A program made the translations under genes and the position numbers. Source: Hygrocybe punicea (lineage: Eukaryota; Basidiomycota; Agaricomycetes; Agaricales; Hygrophoraceae). Taken from it: a stretch of 64,000 nt of DNA. Of this stretch, positions 12,128 to 20,987 are shown piece by piece. The notes beneath the pieces are model-generated. The model was given only the letters and a program-made list of their open reading frames with translations, did not search any database and was not told the origin of the DNA. Each line of letters starts with the position of its first letter. The stretch's first letter is position 1. The stretch covers positions 737,590 through 801,589 of the forward strand of contig OY744471.1 of the NCBI GenBank assembly GCA_963556145.1, given 5' to 3'.

Positions 12128-12600
12128 GCCAAAGAGAGAAACACAAAAAGAAAAGCAGGGAAAGGGGTGAGAAAAGAGAGGAACAGACACAAGAAAGAAA
12201 GAAAACGAAAATGAAAATCAGTCCAGACAGAAAGCTCAACTCTACCTAGGCCTTGTCCAACCCAAAGCTACCAGGGCTTGACTCAAGTCACGAAGGCGGG
12301 GGTCACGATCCCAATTGAGGTGCATCGAGTTGGGTGGCTTCGAGCTGGTCGGCGTGAGGGGTTGTGTGACGATGGGCCATCCTGGACCAATGCCACAAGG
12401 ATGGCTTCGAGTGACGACGGAACCAGTGGGGGCAGTGCAGAAACATTGGGGACGTGGGTAGCTGCGCCGTCGAGCATGGCGCCATAGAGTGGAAAAAGGT
12501 TGTCATTGCATGTTGGAACGGAGGGTCGAAATGTCGTGGGGGTTCGTGTTGGAAAGGTGGCGTGGATGGGAATCGCGGCGGCTTCTTCAGCCCAGTCGAA

Positions 12601-13890
12601 TCACGGAGGTGGTAACGTAGGTGCCGGCAAATTTGCTGGGGTGGGGCTGCACACGCGAATTGAGCCATTCGCAGTCCCTCGTTGGCCCTTCCCGTCGTCT
12701 AGGTGCGTATCATTGCTCATCGCCGGGATTTCCTCGCTCATCTCAGCTACCCTCGCCGTCTGTGTCTCCCTGTTCCTTGCGTACGCGTCGGCTCGCGTTT
12801 CGACGTCGTCTGGACATGGGGCTCGCGCTTGCGACTTCCTGGGGGTGACGTTGTGGTTCCGGGCTGACGTGGGCACACGTGGGTATAGACCTGGGGGAAA
12901 AACAGGGTTTGGGGTGTGTCTGGGCGCGTCTTGGTGCACAGGCACGGGATTTTGGGCCTGTGGGGGCGTAAACTGGTTGGGTACTGGTGCCGGCGCGTTG
13001 GAATTGCGTTCTGACGTGTGTATGGATGCAGTCTTCGGTGGGGATGGTGGTCCTTGGGAGGGCGGCAGCGTTAACACTTGCACGCCTGCTTTAGGTGAGT
13101 GGGGACTGGTTGGGGCCGGTTCTGGTGACGTGGCGCGGTCTGGTGCAACGGCCATTGTCGTCGGTGAAGATGGACGTGTTGGGGTGTGGTGGGACGCGTA
13201 TTCACGCGAGAACATATGTGTTTGGGTGGGCGTTGATGCGCGGTGCGTCTTGCGTTCAGTGCTGGGCGAGGGGGCGCATGTTGGGATGCGCGTGGTTGTT
13301 TCAGGGGATGGCGGGCGTGTTGGGTCATGCGGGGACGTCTTTTCACGCATGGATGGGGCCGTCTGGCTTGACGGGGAGGTGGTGGAGGGTGGTTGCTGTT
13401 GGGTTGCTGTGGAAACAGCAGCTGGCGGCGTTGTTTGCGTCGACACGGACGTGTGCGTACATGTGGCAGCTTGTGGGGGCACGGACGCGTTGCTGGGTGC
13501 CGTTGGCATCAACATCAATGCCGGCGTTTGTGTTGACACGCATGCACAGATGCGCGACTCCGTTTGCGTCGAGACGGAAGTACCAGTGAGTGGCTCTGGC
13601 TGCGTTGCTGTGTTCGTCTGCGTTGACGCTGATATGTGGGTTGGTGGGGCTAACTGGGTGGATGTGCAGGCGACGATGGGTGCTGTAGAACGCTCCCAGC
13701 GAGTGCGTTCTTCCGCGATGCCCTGGGCTCTGCCTTTTTCGAGGACTGATGACAGAAGTTTTTCCATGTCTTTAATGCGCATGATTGTGCCGTCTTGAAA
13801 CTGGGAACCCGAAATGGTGGGTGTAGGTTCGCATTGGTCCATAGTGCTAGCAGTCGAGGATTTTTTTGTGGTTTTCTTTTTGTTTGTCAT
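12601..13890 (-). CDS. Gag-like protein with TQT repeats, family A LTR element
   Basis: The predicted protein has 429 residues. It starts at the ATG at 13890-13888, chosen because MTNKKKTTKK recurs as the start in the truncated copy at 24904; frames upstream of it translate the repetitive leader. A basic N-terminus is followed by a helical stretch (IMRIKDMEKLLSSVLEKGRA). Then comes a Thr/Pro/Gln-rich region with repeated S-x-STQT motifs (about residues 75-150), and a C-terminal NQFTPPQAQNPV block shared with 2-628. There is no zinc knuckle, protease or polymerase. STQT resembles the anchor of dynein light chain LC8 ligands, but that is an inference. A related frame at 12283-12477 suggests the protein was once longer. 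Confidence 0.6.
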   Translation of the reverse strand: MTNKKKTTKKSSTASTMDQCEPTPTISGSQFQDGTIMRIKDMEKLLSSVLEKGRAQGIAEERTRWERSTAPIVACTSTQLAPPTHISASTQTNTATQPEPLTGTSVSTQTESRICACVSTQTPALMLMPTAPSNASVPPQAATCTHTSVSTQTTPPAAVSTATQQQPPSTTSPSSQTAPSMREKTSPHDPTRPPSPETTTRIPTCAPSPSTERKTHRASTPTQTHMFSREYASHHTPTRPSSPTTMAVAPDRATSPEPAPTSPHSPKAGVQVLTLPPSQGPPSPPKTASIHTSERNSNAPAPVPNQFTPPQAQNPVPVHQDAPRHTPNPVFPPGLYPRVPTSARNHNVTPRKSQARAPCPDDVETRADAYARNRETQTARVAEMSEEIPAMSNDTHLDDGKGQRGTANGSIRVCSPTPANLPAPTLPPP

Positions 13891-14106
13891 GGTGAAATAG
13901 AATGTGAAAAGTTCTCGGTGCTCGGTGCTCGGGTTCTGGAAGTTCTCGGTGCTTGGTTCTCGGTGCTCAGGGTTCTGAAAGTTCTCGGGTGTTGGAATAA
14001 GGGGCTCGGTTCTCAGCGCTTGGAAATGTTCTAGGGCTCGAAAAGTGTAGGCAATGGCCAGAAAAAAGCAGAAAATGTGGGCAGTCACGAAGAATTGCTG
14101 GCAGGA

Positions 14107-14128
14107 TTCGAAGCCACTCTCATCACCA
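14107..14128 (-). other. Primer-binding site, family A
   Basis: Directly after the 5' LTR the minus strand reads TGGTGATGAGAGTGGCTTCG. It complements a tRNA 3' end: the + strand shows GGATTCGAAGCC (T-arm like) then CTCTCATCACCA ending in CCA. The same site follows the 5' LTRs at 20813, 25150 and 43987. The tRNA identity was not determined. Confidence 0.7.
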
Positions 14129-14288
14129 CGTTGGAGAGGGTCGGAGACTGCTGTGGGACTCTCCGAGGGAGTCTTGCTGGAAAGCACGGAAAGACTAGGA
14201 TGGAATCTATCTACTACATCAGATCAGCTACTGACTACGACAAACTGTGGGAATCCAGTCACGTGACAGGACAGGCACTACCACTACA
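14129..14288 (-). repeat. 5' LTR of family A element
   Basis: This is 160 bp, about 97-98% identical by eye to the copy at 11932-12091. The flank before its minus-strand start is CGT, as at 25310 and 44149. Confidence 0.85.
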
Positions 14289-14930
14289 ACGTCCACGCTT
14301 GCAGGTGTGGGTGTATAGATAAATAAATGAGATATAATAAATAATGAAGATGACGTATCTTAGCAGTGGGGGTGGGCGCACCACTCCCCACTGTGTCCTG
14401 TTCACTGTGTCCCATTCTCGCTACCATCCCTGGTTCCCATCCTGGGCATGGTGTGGGTGTGGGCATGGGCAGGCATCAGTGTGGGCAATGATGGTGCTGC
14501 TGCTGCTGCTGCTGCTGCCACTGCTGCTGCTGCTGCCGGCCATCCTCATTGTACTTCTCTGTGTAAGGAAATGTCAGTAAAGTGAAAATAATTTGATTAC
14601 TTACTAATTTTACTGTTGTTTCTTGATGATTGTTGCTGTTATTGTTGTTGAGTTGATGTTTCACGTCTATGTTGAAGATCACATGAATCAAGTTCCCGCA
14701 TTTTCATTTATACAAAAATTATAATAATAATAATCTCAGTATCTACATAGGATGAGTTCACAGTTTTGGTGATTTAATGGTTTAAACCAGTCCTAACCCA
14801 TCCTAACCGGTCCCAGAAATTTGGCCATGAGTGGCTAACCAAGACTCAGTGGTCTGGTTATTTTTGGTCCAGTTAGGTTCAGTCTCGGTTACATTTTTGG
14901 TCTTGTAACTGAACCTTTAAACATCACCAA

Positions 14931-15435
14931 CAACCCTGCCTCACAACAATGACACCTTGTGGACATGCATCAATGTGTGTTCATGAGGTCTCCAGCACTG
15001 AAGAATACACAGTGACCTCGCAAACACACACTGATGCATCGACTGATGCATAGGGCTCATGCGGTGCCCCCACCCCTCGTGAATGAGGCTAACCCCAACT
15101 ATGAAGCCCACCAGAGACCCCACCTCACGAATGAGGTTAACCCTGAGCACAAAGCCCACCAGAGACCCCCCCGTCTACCTTGTGAGGGTGATGACATGGT
15201 CAATTGATGTGCATCTGGCCTGTGCGAGGTATGGGGCTCCCAGGTGCCCGCAGTGTACCAGTTACCTGCCATCTACCACCATACCTGCCATTGATTGGGT
15301 ACAGTATGTACCCATTATCCAAATGGGTGTGGGTACAGCAGGTACGAGTGTGGTGTCCAGAAATTGGACCTGTGGTATACCTGTGTAGGGCCTTAACTCC
15401 CCACTTGTTCACTGTGGTCAGTGGACTTATATTAA
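14931..15435. other. Palindrome- and array-rich relic of a hAT-like element
   Basis: Between 15000 and 15235 are two variants of the CCTCGCAAA...TCAATTGAT...TGTGCGAGG palindrome seen in other hAT-like elements. GGTACAGCAGGTAC/TACCTGCCAT words follow (15236-15390). There is no bounded element, no duplication and no gene. Confidence 0.4.
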
Positions 15436-15439
15436 TGTA

Positions 15440-16040
15440 GATACAACTTGCTGAACACTTATTGCCTGTTCAACAAGTATTGTCCAGCTAGTGCACACAA
15501 AATTCAGATATAGTTTTGTCCAATGTCTATTACAGTAGCAATTCCTCAGAATAAAGCTGGCACACTTGTTTAACACTTCACTGAACACTGTTGAACCATC
15601 CTGTTTAATAAGCCTTCAATGGCTCAACACCTAATTCAATTGCAATGTACACAGTCAATGACTCAATGTACCTGTATCGCACATCCAACTCATGTATACT
15701 TTATATGATGCACATTGCACTAAGAATGCCTTTCATTATTAAGATCAAGCTGTCAAGCATTTTGCAGATGACAATGGCAATAACAACACACTATAACACT
15801 GCCCATTCCAAAATTGGCAGCTGTGATCTGGCTGCCTTATTGTTCTTGCTAATTGGGACCACAAATTCTCACATTACAAAGTCAGCAGTCACATGGTTTC
15901 ATAATTAATCCCAGGGCTTCAAAATTCTTCCCACAGTTTGCCAAAATTGTTCCCACAGCTTGGAAAATTAGAGTCTGATCCTGAGTTGAAAAATTCACTG
16001 TATAGAACAATTCCCTTATAGGGACTCATAAAATACACAA
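15440..16040 (+). repeat. Copy of the promoter/LTR-like sequence found before the gag-like gene at 36710
   Basis: The stretch from about 15640 to 16035 matches 36370-36680. Shared blocks include GATCTGGCTGCCTTATTGTT, TTCCCACAGCTTGG, and TAGAACAATTCCCTTATAGG. The earlier part (15440-15660) resembles the 179-bp tandem unit at 34660-35400. Here the repeat is not followed by the gag-like ORF, so it is a solo LTR or a detached promoter of the same element family. CpG depletion suggests it is old. Confidence 0.6.
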
Positions 16041-16729
16041 CCAGGCATGCTTGTGAGCAAATTAAAGGTGTTTCGCTGCTGTAGATAAAGAGTGAACACA
16101 CTGCTGAAAAGTTTAAAAAATACATACACTCTCAAATTTTTGGAAAGTTGATCACCACCAGGAAGTAGTATTTGGATTAAAGTGGTGACAGCAATCAAGA
16201 ACAGAAGTTTCCACATATATTGGAGAGCTAGCATTTCGGCACAAGCAGTAGACAAAAACTTGCGTGAGGATGACAAATAATCAAACTCTGCTTCAATCAT
16301 AATCACATCTTCACTTCACTGCTTTACTGCTTTTAAAAGACAATGTAATAAGGAAAACATTCTGTCATTACAGTAGCTAAACCTAGACTTCAAGATGGAC
16401 ACTAGTAAAGTATATCAGATCATCTATATAGTTTACACCAGAGAGCCACAAACACACATATGATGAAATGAACATAGCTAACTGTCTTTCTGGCCATTCG
16501 CAGTCTCACTTCCTTCTCAATAAGGCACTCTGGAGTGGCCACGCCTCTCTTGCAATCAACATCTCATATGGTCACATCACGCCTCTCAACAGCCACATGA
16601 TGACCTCACATTGCTGAAGAGGGATATGACAATCAAGGACAGTTTCTCAAATATGTCATCTGTGAAATGACTTGAAGGTACATGATTGTCAATTGCTGAA
16701 TAGGTCAAGCAGTGCCAGCAAGCCGTGAG

Positions 16730-17089
16730 TCATTGAGGATCTAGAATGAAGACTTCAGAACAAAGACATTTTATTATTTGGACGTGAAAAAAAACCTCAG
16801 TGATGGACATCACGATACATGTCTGATAACCAACCTCTGTCACCTCCAGGTGAAACAAATCAAACAGGGTACTCATCAATGCCAAATTGACAATAAAGTG
16901 AAAGGCTTCAAGAAGGAATTCCTCAAGCCTGTGCCCAGTATCGCTCTCAGATAATACGAGCCCAGGTGCAGTTCTAAGACAGAGCTGCTTCAAATTCCAT
17001 GCATCCATAGTCCACAAGGATTTCATGTCCACAGATTTAAGGATAGTGTTGCTGGGGAAGAGCCACGAATTCCTGATCAAGACATTCAA
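16730..17089 (-). pseudogene. Possible decayed gene fragment of unknown function
   Basis: The 119-codon frame contains TGHRLEEFLLEAFHFIVNLA and LFDLFHLEVTEV, which look like an amphipathic, folded-protein pattern rather than random translation. The frame seems to continue upstream past its ATG to about 17150. No family was identified with confidence. The DNA around it is CpG-depleted and no splice partners were found, so it is probably a relic. Confidence 0.3.
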
Positions 17090-17817
17090 CTTGTCAAAGA
17101 GTTCAACAACATCACAATGGTCCTGGGTATTGGTCAGAGATAGGTACTCAATTGAGCATGCTCAGTTTGTGCCTCATCACATTGGTTTAATAATGATTTC
17201 TTTTCTCTCTCCCATGCAGATGCAGAGGAATAGGACAGGATGTAGTTTGTGGCACGCAAGTTGTTGGTGTGATGATGTGGGTAGCACAAACAAAGAAAGA
17301 CCACAATCACTACCAATGCTCCTGCAATCAAACCTCTGACTGTAGAGTTGGTGTAGAAACATCAAAATTACTGGTTGAAATCAATAATGGCTTGGACCCA
17401 CCTCCAACTCCAATGTTGCTATGCTTGGTGCTATGCTGTGGGGCAGTGGTGGGTGAAGTCTGTGTTTGAGGGTGTTGATACCAAGGTTGGTGACGCGAGG
17501 CTCAAAGATAGCAAGCTAAAGGACTCACTAGTACTCACTCATTATAGCCTAAAAAATCAACAAGGGGTTGAGAGAGTTGACTGTGTCATTTGGTGACCAT
17601 TAAGATGAAAGTATGAGTTGATGAATGGGGAAAAACTAGAACAAATACCGGCAATTGCTGCAATAATAGATGCTGGGCCAAAAATTTTGGTGGGGTTGGT
17701 CCTTATAAGACTGAGCCTAAATAAATTTAGGACTTGGAAATGGAGGTTGTTTGCATTTGACTTTCTAGTTTGTTGATACTCATAGCATATCTCTGACCTC
17801 TAATTCCTATTTTATTA

Positions 17818-17942
17818 ATTAGTTTTTGTTAGGTACTTATTGTAGCACAACAAGTACAAATACAGGATTGGATTTCCCCCATTCACTCCCATCTCCAAGA
17901 GCTTGAAACTTCCTCTGACCTAGAACTCGCCCCACACCTAGA
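17818..17942. repeat. Dispersed ~125-bp repeat, second copy
   Basis: This matches 6065-6190 (see there). Confidence 0.5.
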
Positions 17943-18065
17943 TTAACTTCTAGCATATAGTGTATTGCATGGGTAGGGGTAAACCCATGGGTATAGCCTC
18001 AGGTATGGGTACGGGTATGGGTATGGATTCCTGGACCCGCCAGCTTTTTTTTAAGCCCTGGATTG

Positions 18066-18155
18066 TCCAAAATGGTCAAGTATTGAGCTAGATATGCTCA
18101 AAATGCTCCATAAGGTATTTTGAGCATATCTAGCTCAATACTTGACCATTTTGGA
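18066..18155. repeat. Perfect hairpin with 39-bp arms
   Basis: The arm at 18066-18104 (starting TCCAAAATGGTCAAGTATTG) is the exact reverse complement of 18117-18155, with a 12-nt spacer. A related but diverged hairpin lies at 25316-25393. It sits next to GGGTAAACCC-type words, so it may be the core of a small fold-back element. Confidence 0.8.
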
Positions 18156-18731
18156 TGATCCAGGACTTAAAATGATGGGTAAACCCAAGGGGGTGTCAGA
18201 ACGCGAATCCCAAACCTAGGGTAGGGGGGGGGGGTCAGCTGGCTGCCAAATTATTTTTTTTGGACTCTGGGTTTTGCTGCAAAATTGGCAGGCTAATTAC
18301 TTCATTCATGCCCAAGAAGTAATAATAGAAGCACTGTAGCTGTCCCATGAAGTAATACAAACACAAAATTAGTTCTTCAAGCTGGTGCACTTTCATAATC
18401 AGCCACAATGGCTGAGGCTGACCTTGTGACAACCACAGACCGAATTGGGTCCAAGGTCAGTGCAAATACCTCATTTTGCAGTAATGAATGTTTCAACACA
18501 AACACAATGTATATGGAAGACTCGTGTCATCAATCTGAAAGGGTGCGAATGCAGAAAGGAAGTTTCACAGGCTGAAATTGAGGTGGGGGATTTAGTGGTG
18601 CGTTGCAAGGGTCATGGTTGTGAGACTGTTTCTGTGGGCTGTTCTTTTTGTTTCTACTATGATAACTGACAATGGTACTTAGTTCCATCAAAATTGCATG
18701 GAATTGGACCAAACAATGTCCAAAGGTTGGG
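18156..18731. other. No recognisable feature
   Basis: This is CpG-poor sequence with only short frames, a G run at 18222-18233, and no repeat partner noticed. Confidence 0.4.
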
Positions 18732-18897
18732 CATTCGAGAATGGATCTCCTGGTCTCTGAGGGAAAGGCTCAAGAGGAGCCGCGGCTGGGAGGGGAAAGC
18801 AGAGAAAACCCTTGGATAGATGACTAAGCTACTACAGGAAAGGGAATCTACCAGCTAAGGGTCTCTGGGGTCCTAGGGGCTAGCAGCTACTGCTGCA
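18732..18897 (-). repeat. 3' LTR, family C
   Basis: This is 166 bp, in minus-strand sense TGCAGCAGTAGCTGC...GGAGATCCATTCTC. It pairs with 20814-20979. Confidence 0.8.
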
Positions 18898-18917
18898 GGT
18901 ACCCCTCTCCACAATGG

Positions 18918-18935
18918 TGTGTGCCCTTGCACACA
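18918..18935 (-). other. PPT-proximal hairpin, family C
   Basis: On the minus strand, TGTGTGC-AAGG-GCACACA has a 7-bp perfect stem just upstream of the purine tract. The loop matches the AAGG of families A and B, while the stem sequence is different. Confidence 0.6.
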
Positions 18936-18954
18936 TCTCCTGCCTCTGAAAATC

Positions 18955-19563
18955 TCATCCTCCCTGAAACTCCACCCACTCATCTACTATCCTCGCTATC
19001 ACTGGTGCTAAGAGGGGTCCTAAGAGCAGGTCGTGGTTGCCACGCTGAGGGTGTACAATCTCCATGAGAACATGTAGCATAATGTTCACATCTGGGGGAA
19101 GAAGCTCTAAGAGAGCATACCGTGAGTTGATTCCTGGGCCCCATGCAAGCTCGGCTATAGCCCACGATCGATCAATCACAAACGGGATGGCCACACCAAG
19201 GGCAAGTCCTATCGATGAGTGGACAGGACCATATGATGTCGATACGGGGAAGATTGTTGGCCATTCATCTTCCGTAGTCTGAGTACCTGCATCAACAAGT
19301 CGTGGGGGCGGTGTGATTGGTGGGATAACTTCGGTGGGGGCTAGTTGGCGAGGTTGCTGTATGGCTGGGTTGGAAAACGGGTGACGGGCATGGTGTTGGG
19401 GTAACAGGCGACAGTTGCGGCGGCATGTGCTGCTCCATGGTCGAGCACCTGTACATAGATCTGAAAAATCGCGTTTATATATACTAAGCTGAGATAGAAA
19501 AACGGGGGCCGATGGTAGCGCTTGGGGGGGTGGTATATCACATTGGGGGGTGCCAGGGTGCAT
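18955..19563 (-). CDS. C-terminal part of family C element protein
   Basis: The 202-codon frame ends at the stop at 18955. Its C-terminal half (ELAWGPGINSRYALLELLPP, then DLLLGPLLAPVIARIVDEW) looks like a folded, helical domain rather than low-complexity sequence. A DAGTQTTEDEW motif resembles the TQT repeats of the family A protein. The N-terminal half is low-complexity and may be translated from the broken frame upstream. The ATG at 19563 is only the first in frame; the true protein probably began at 20496 before frameshifts. Function unknown. Confidence 0.45.
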   Translation of the reverse strand: MHPGTPQCDIPPPQALPSAPVFLSQLSIYKRDFSDLCTGARPWSSTCRRNCRLLPQHHARHPFSNPAIQQPRQLAPTEVIPPITPPPRLVDAGTQTTEDEWPTIFPVSTSYGPVHSSIGLALGVAIPFVIDRSWAIAELAWGPGINSRYALLELLPPDVNIMLHVLMEIVHPQRGNHDLLLGPLLAPVIARIVDEWVEFQGG

Positions 19564-20241
19564 TTGCGAGGTGTTCTGGGGTTTCGTTCAGGTATGGGGC
19601 ATCTGTGGGGCCACTTGCAGCGCATTTTGGGGCATGTAGGGGGCCTGGGGCATCTCTGTTCGTGTTCGTGGGGCGCCCTGGGGCACAACTGGTGTGCAGG
19701 GCATCTCTAGGGCTCTTTTCGACATGTTTTGGGGCGTGGTCGATGCGTTTTGGGGTGGTAACGGGGTGTGTGGCGTGTATCGACGCGTCGGCATTGGTGG
19801 TGATGTGGCGGTCACAGATGGGTTTGGCTGGGGCACGTTCATACATGCCGGCGTTGGCGTCCATGGTTTCTGGGTCAACGGGGGCGGGGCCGTATGTTGG
19901 GATTACGGCTGAGGTGATGGTGGTGCTTCACGGTGCTTCAGGTTTGTTGGTGACATGGTGGCAGCAGCTGGGCTGGACTGGGGTTCGTTTGGGCACGCGG
20001 CTGCTCAGGTTGGCTGTTTCTGGGGCGACGGTGATGGGTTCGGGCGCTGGGATGGCGTTGGTGATGCTTTACAGGGTGTCATGCATGTTGGTGACGTGGC
20101 AGTCGTGTTGGGCGTGATGGGCATGCGTACGGATGGCGTTGGGGCCTGTGAGATGGTAGACGGGGTTGCCGTTGACGTTGTGGGGACTTGGGATGTGGTT
20201 GGCAGCCTGGGGGACGCGAATGGTGTTGCACCCGTTGTTGG

Positions 20242-20496
20242 TCACGCGTTTTCTGCCTGTTGTGAGTCCTGAGCCGTCGATTTGAGGTGTGTACCTTCCG
20301 TTGTGTGATGGAGTACCTGTCTCGCCGTCTTTTCCTTCTGTCGCATCTTTTCCTTCATCCTTTTCTCCGCGTTTTTCTCTTTCTCCTCGCGTTCTGCTGC
20401 TAACTGTTTTTGCAGTTCGAGGATCCGTGCGTCTCGTTCTGCGTGGAGTTCCTTCTTGGTCTTCTTGGTCTTGGGGTTTCGTGTTTTGGGCACCAT
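20242..20496 (-). CDS. N-terminal coiled-coil part of family C element protein
   Basis: The start at 20496-20494 gives MVPKTRNPKTKKTKKELHAE, a basic start like that of the family A protein, followed by about 50 residues of Lys/Glu/Gln heptads (ARILELQKQLAAEREEKEKN). This predicts a coiled coil that could mediate gag assembly. The frame stops at 20242; Pro/Thr-rich sequence continues in other frames, so the gene is broken or spliced in a way I could not resolve. Confidence 0.5.
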   Translation of the reverse strand: MVPKTRNPKTKKTKKELHAERDARILELQKQLAAEREEKEKNAEKRMKEKMRQKEKTARQVLHHTTEGTHLKSTAQDSQQAENA

Positions 20497-20813
20497 GACA
20501 TATAGTCGCATAGTTAAAATAGAATGTATAGACAAATGGCAGCAGGGAAATGAGTAATTCGGGCACGTGAAAAAAAAAAAGAAAGTTGAACCAAATTGGA
20601 AGACGAGGAATTGAGATGGAACGATAAGAACTAAACGAGATGGGGTATCGATGAGATGGGTGAGGGGATAGTATTGGTTCAGTTGCGTTTTCGCGCTTCA
20701 TTTGCGTGTCCTGTCGATTTCCTGGTTATTTGCTGTAACGTTTGAGCTTGTGTGTTTCAAATCCTTCGAGATTTGGTCCTACGGAAGTGTGGCTCGAATC
20801 GCTCTCATCACCA

Positions 20814-20979
20814 CGTTGGAGAACGGATCTCCTGGTCTCTGAGGGAAAGGCTCGAGAGGAGCCGCGGCTGGGAGGGGAAAGTGGAGAAAACCCTTGGATA
20901 GATGACTAAGCTACTACAGGAAAGGGAATCTACCAGCTAAGGGTCTCCGGGGTCCTAGGGAATAGCAGCTACTGCTGCA
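20814..20979 (-). repeat. 5' LTR, family C
   Basis: This is 166 bp and pairs with 18732-18897. It is followed on the minus strand by the TGGTGATGAG primer site (20813 downward), beside CTCGAATCGCTCTCATCACC on the + strand. Confidence 0.8.
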
Positions 20980-20987
20980 GTGTGCCC

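Larger units (their letters stand above)
11932..14288 (-). mobile_element. Complete small LTR retroelement, family A (no pol)
   Basis: Two 160-bp LTRs (11932-12091 and 14129-14288) differ at only a few positions, suggesting recent insertion. Read on the minus strand, the order is 5' LTR, a primer-binding site starting TGG directly after it, a leader of repeated CCGAGAAC words, a 429-codon gag-like ORF, a pyrimidine-rich stretch, a hairpin, a purine tract AAGAGGGGGGGCACT, and the 3' LTR. No reverse transcriptase, RNase H or integrase is present; the whole element is 2.36 kb. It is a TRIM-like non-autonomous element. No target-site duplication could be matched. Confidence 0.85.
11485..14930. 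mobile_element. Second hAT-like non-autonomous element, split by an LTR element; right end unresolved
   Basis: It begins TAGTGTTGTTTCTCAGTTCA with the octamer CTCTGGCT before it. Next come AGTTCAGT-type subterminal words, a palindrome around ATCAATTGACG (11616-11668) and a (CTG)n run (11720-11925) interrupted by the LTR element at 11932-14288. Beyond it are the GTGGGCGCACCACTCCCC box (14370) and another (CTG)n run (14488-14540). The right half ends in TCCTAACCGGTCC/GGTTCAGTCTCGG words (14790-14900), but no clean inverted end or duplication was found, so the boundary at 14930 is a guess. Confidence 0.5.
16041..18050. other. CpG-poor DNA with one possible decayed coding stretch
   Basis: Apart from the minus-strand frame at 16730-17089 and the dispersed repeat at 17818-17942, nothing recognisable is present. 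At 17965-18045 the sequence becomes a run of GGGTATGGGTACGGG words like the subterminal arrays of hAT-like elements. Confidence 0.4.
18732..20979 (-). mobile_element. Small LTR retroelement, family C (no pol)
   Basis: The two 166-bp LTRs (18732-18897 and 20814-20979) are about 94-95% identical by eye, so it is older than the family A and B copies. On the minus strand a TGGTGATGAGAGCG primer site follows the 5' LTR, identical in type to families A and B although the LTRs are unrelated. The interior encodes a Lys/Glu-rich coiled-coil start (20496) and Pro/Thr-rich frames, now broken by stops and frame changes. A hairpin (18918-18935) and a purine tract GTGGAGAGGGGTACC precede the 3' LTR. No pol domain is present. 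Confidence 0.8.

Noticed and set aside
12500..13798. 432-codon + strand ORF opposite the gag-like gene
   Set aside because: It is a shadow of the minus-strand gene. It has no ATG context tied to the element, and the minus strand carries the PBS, PPT and conserved protein.
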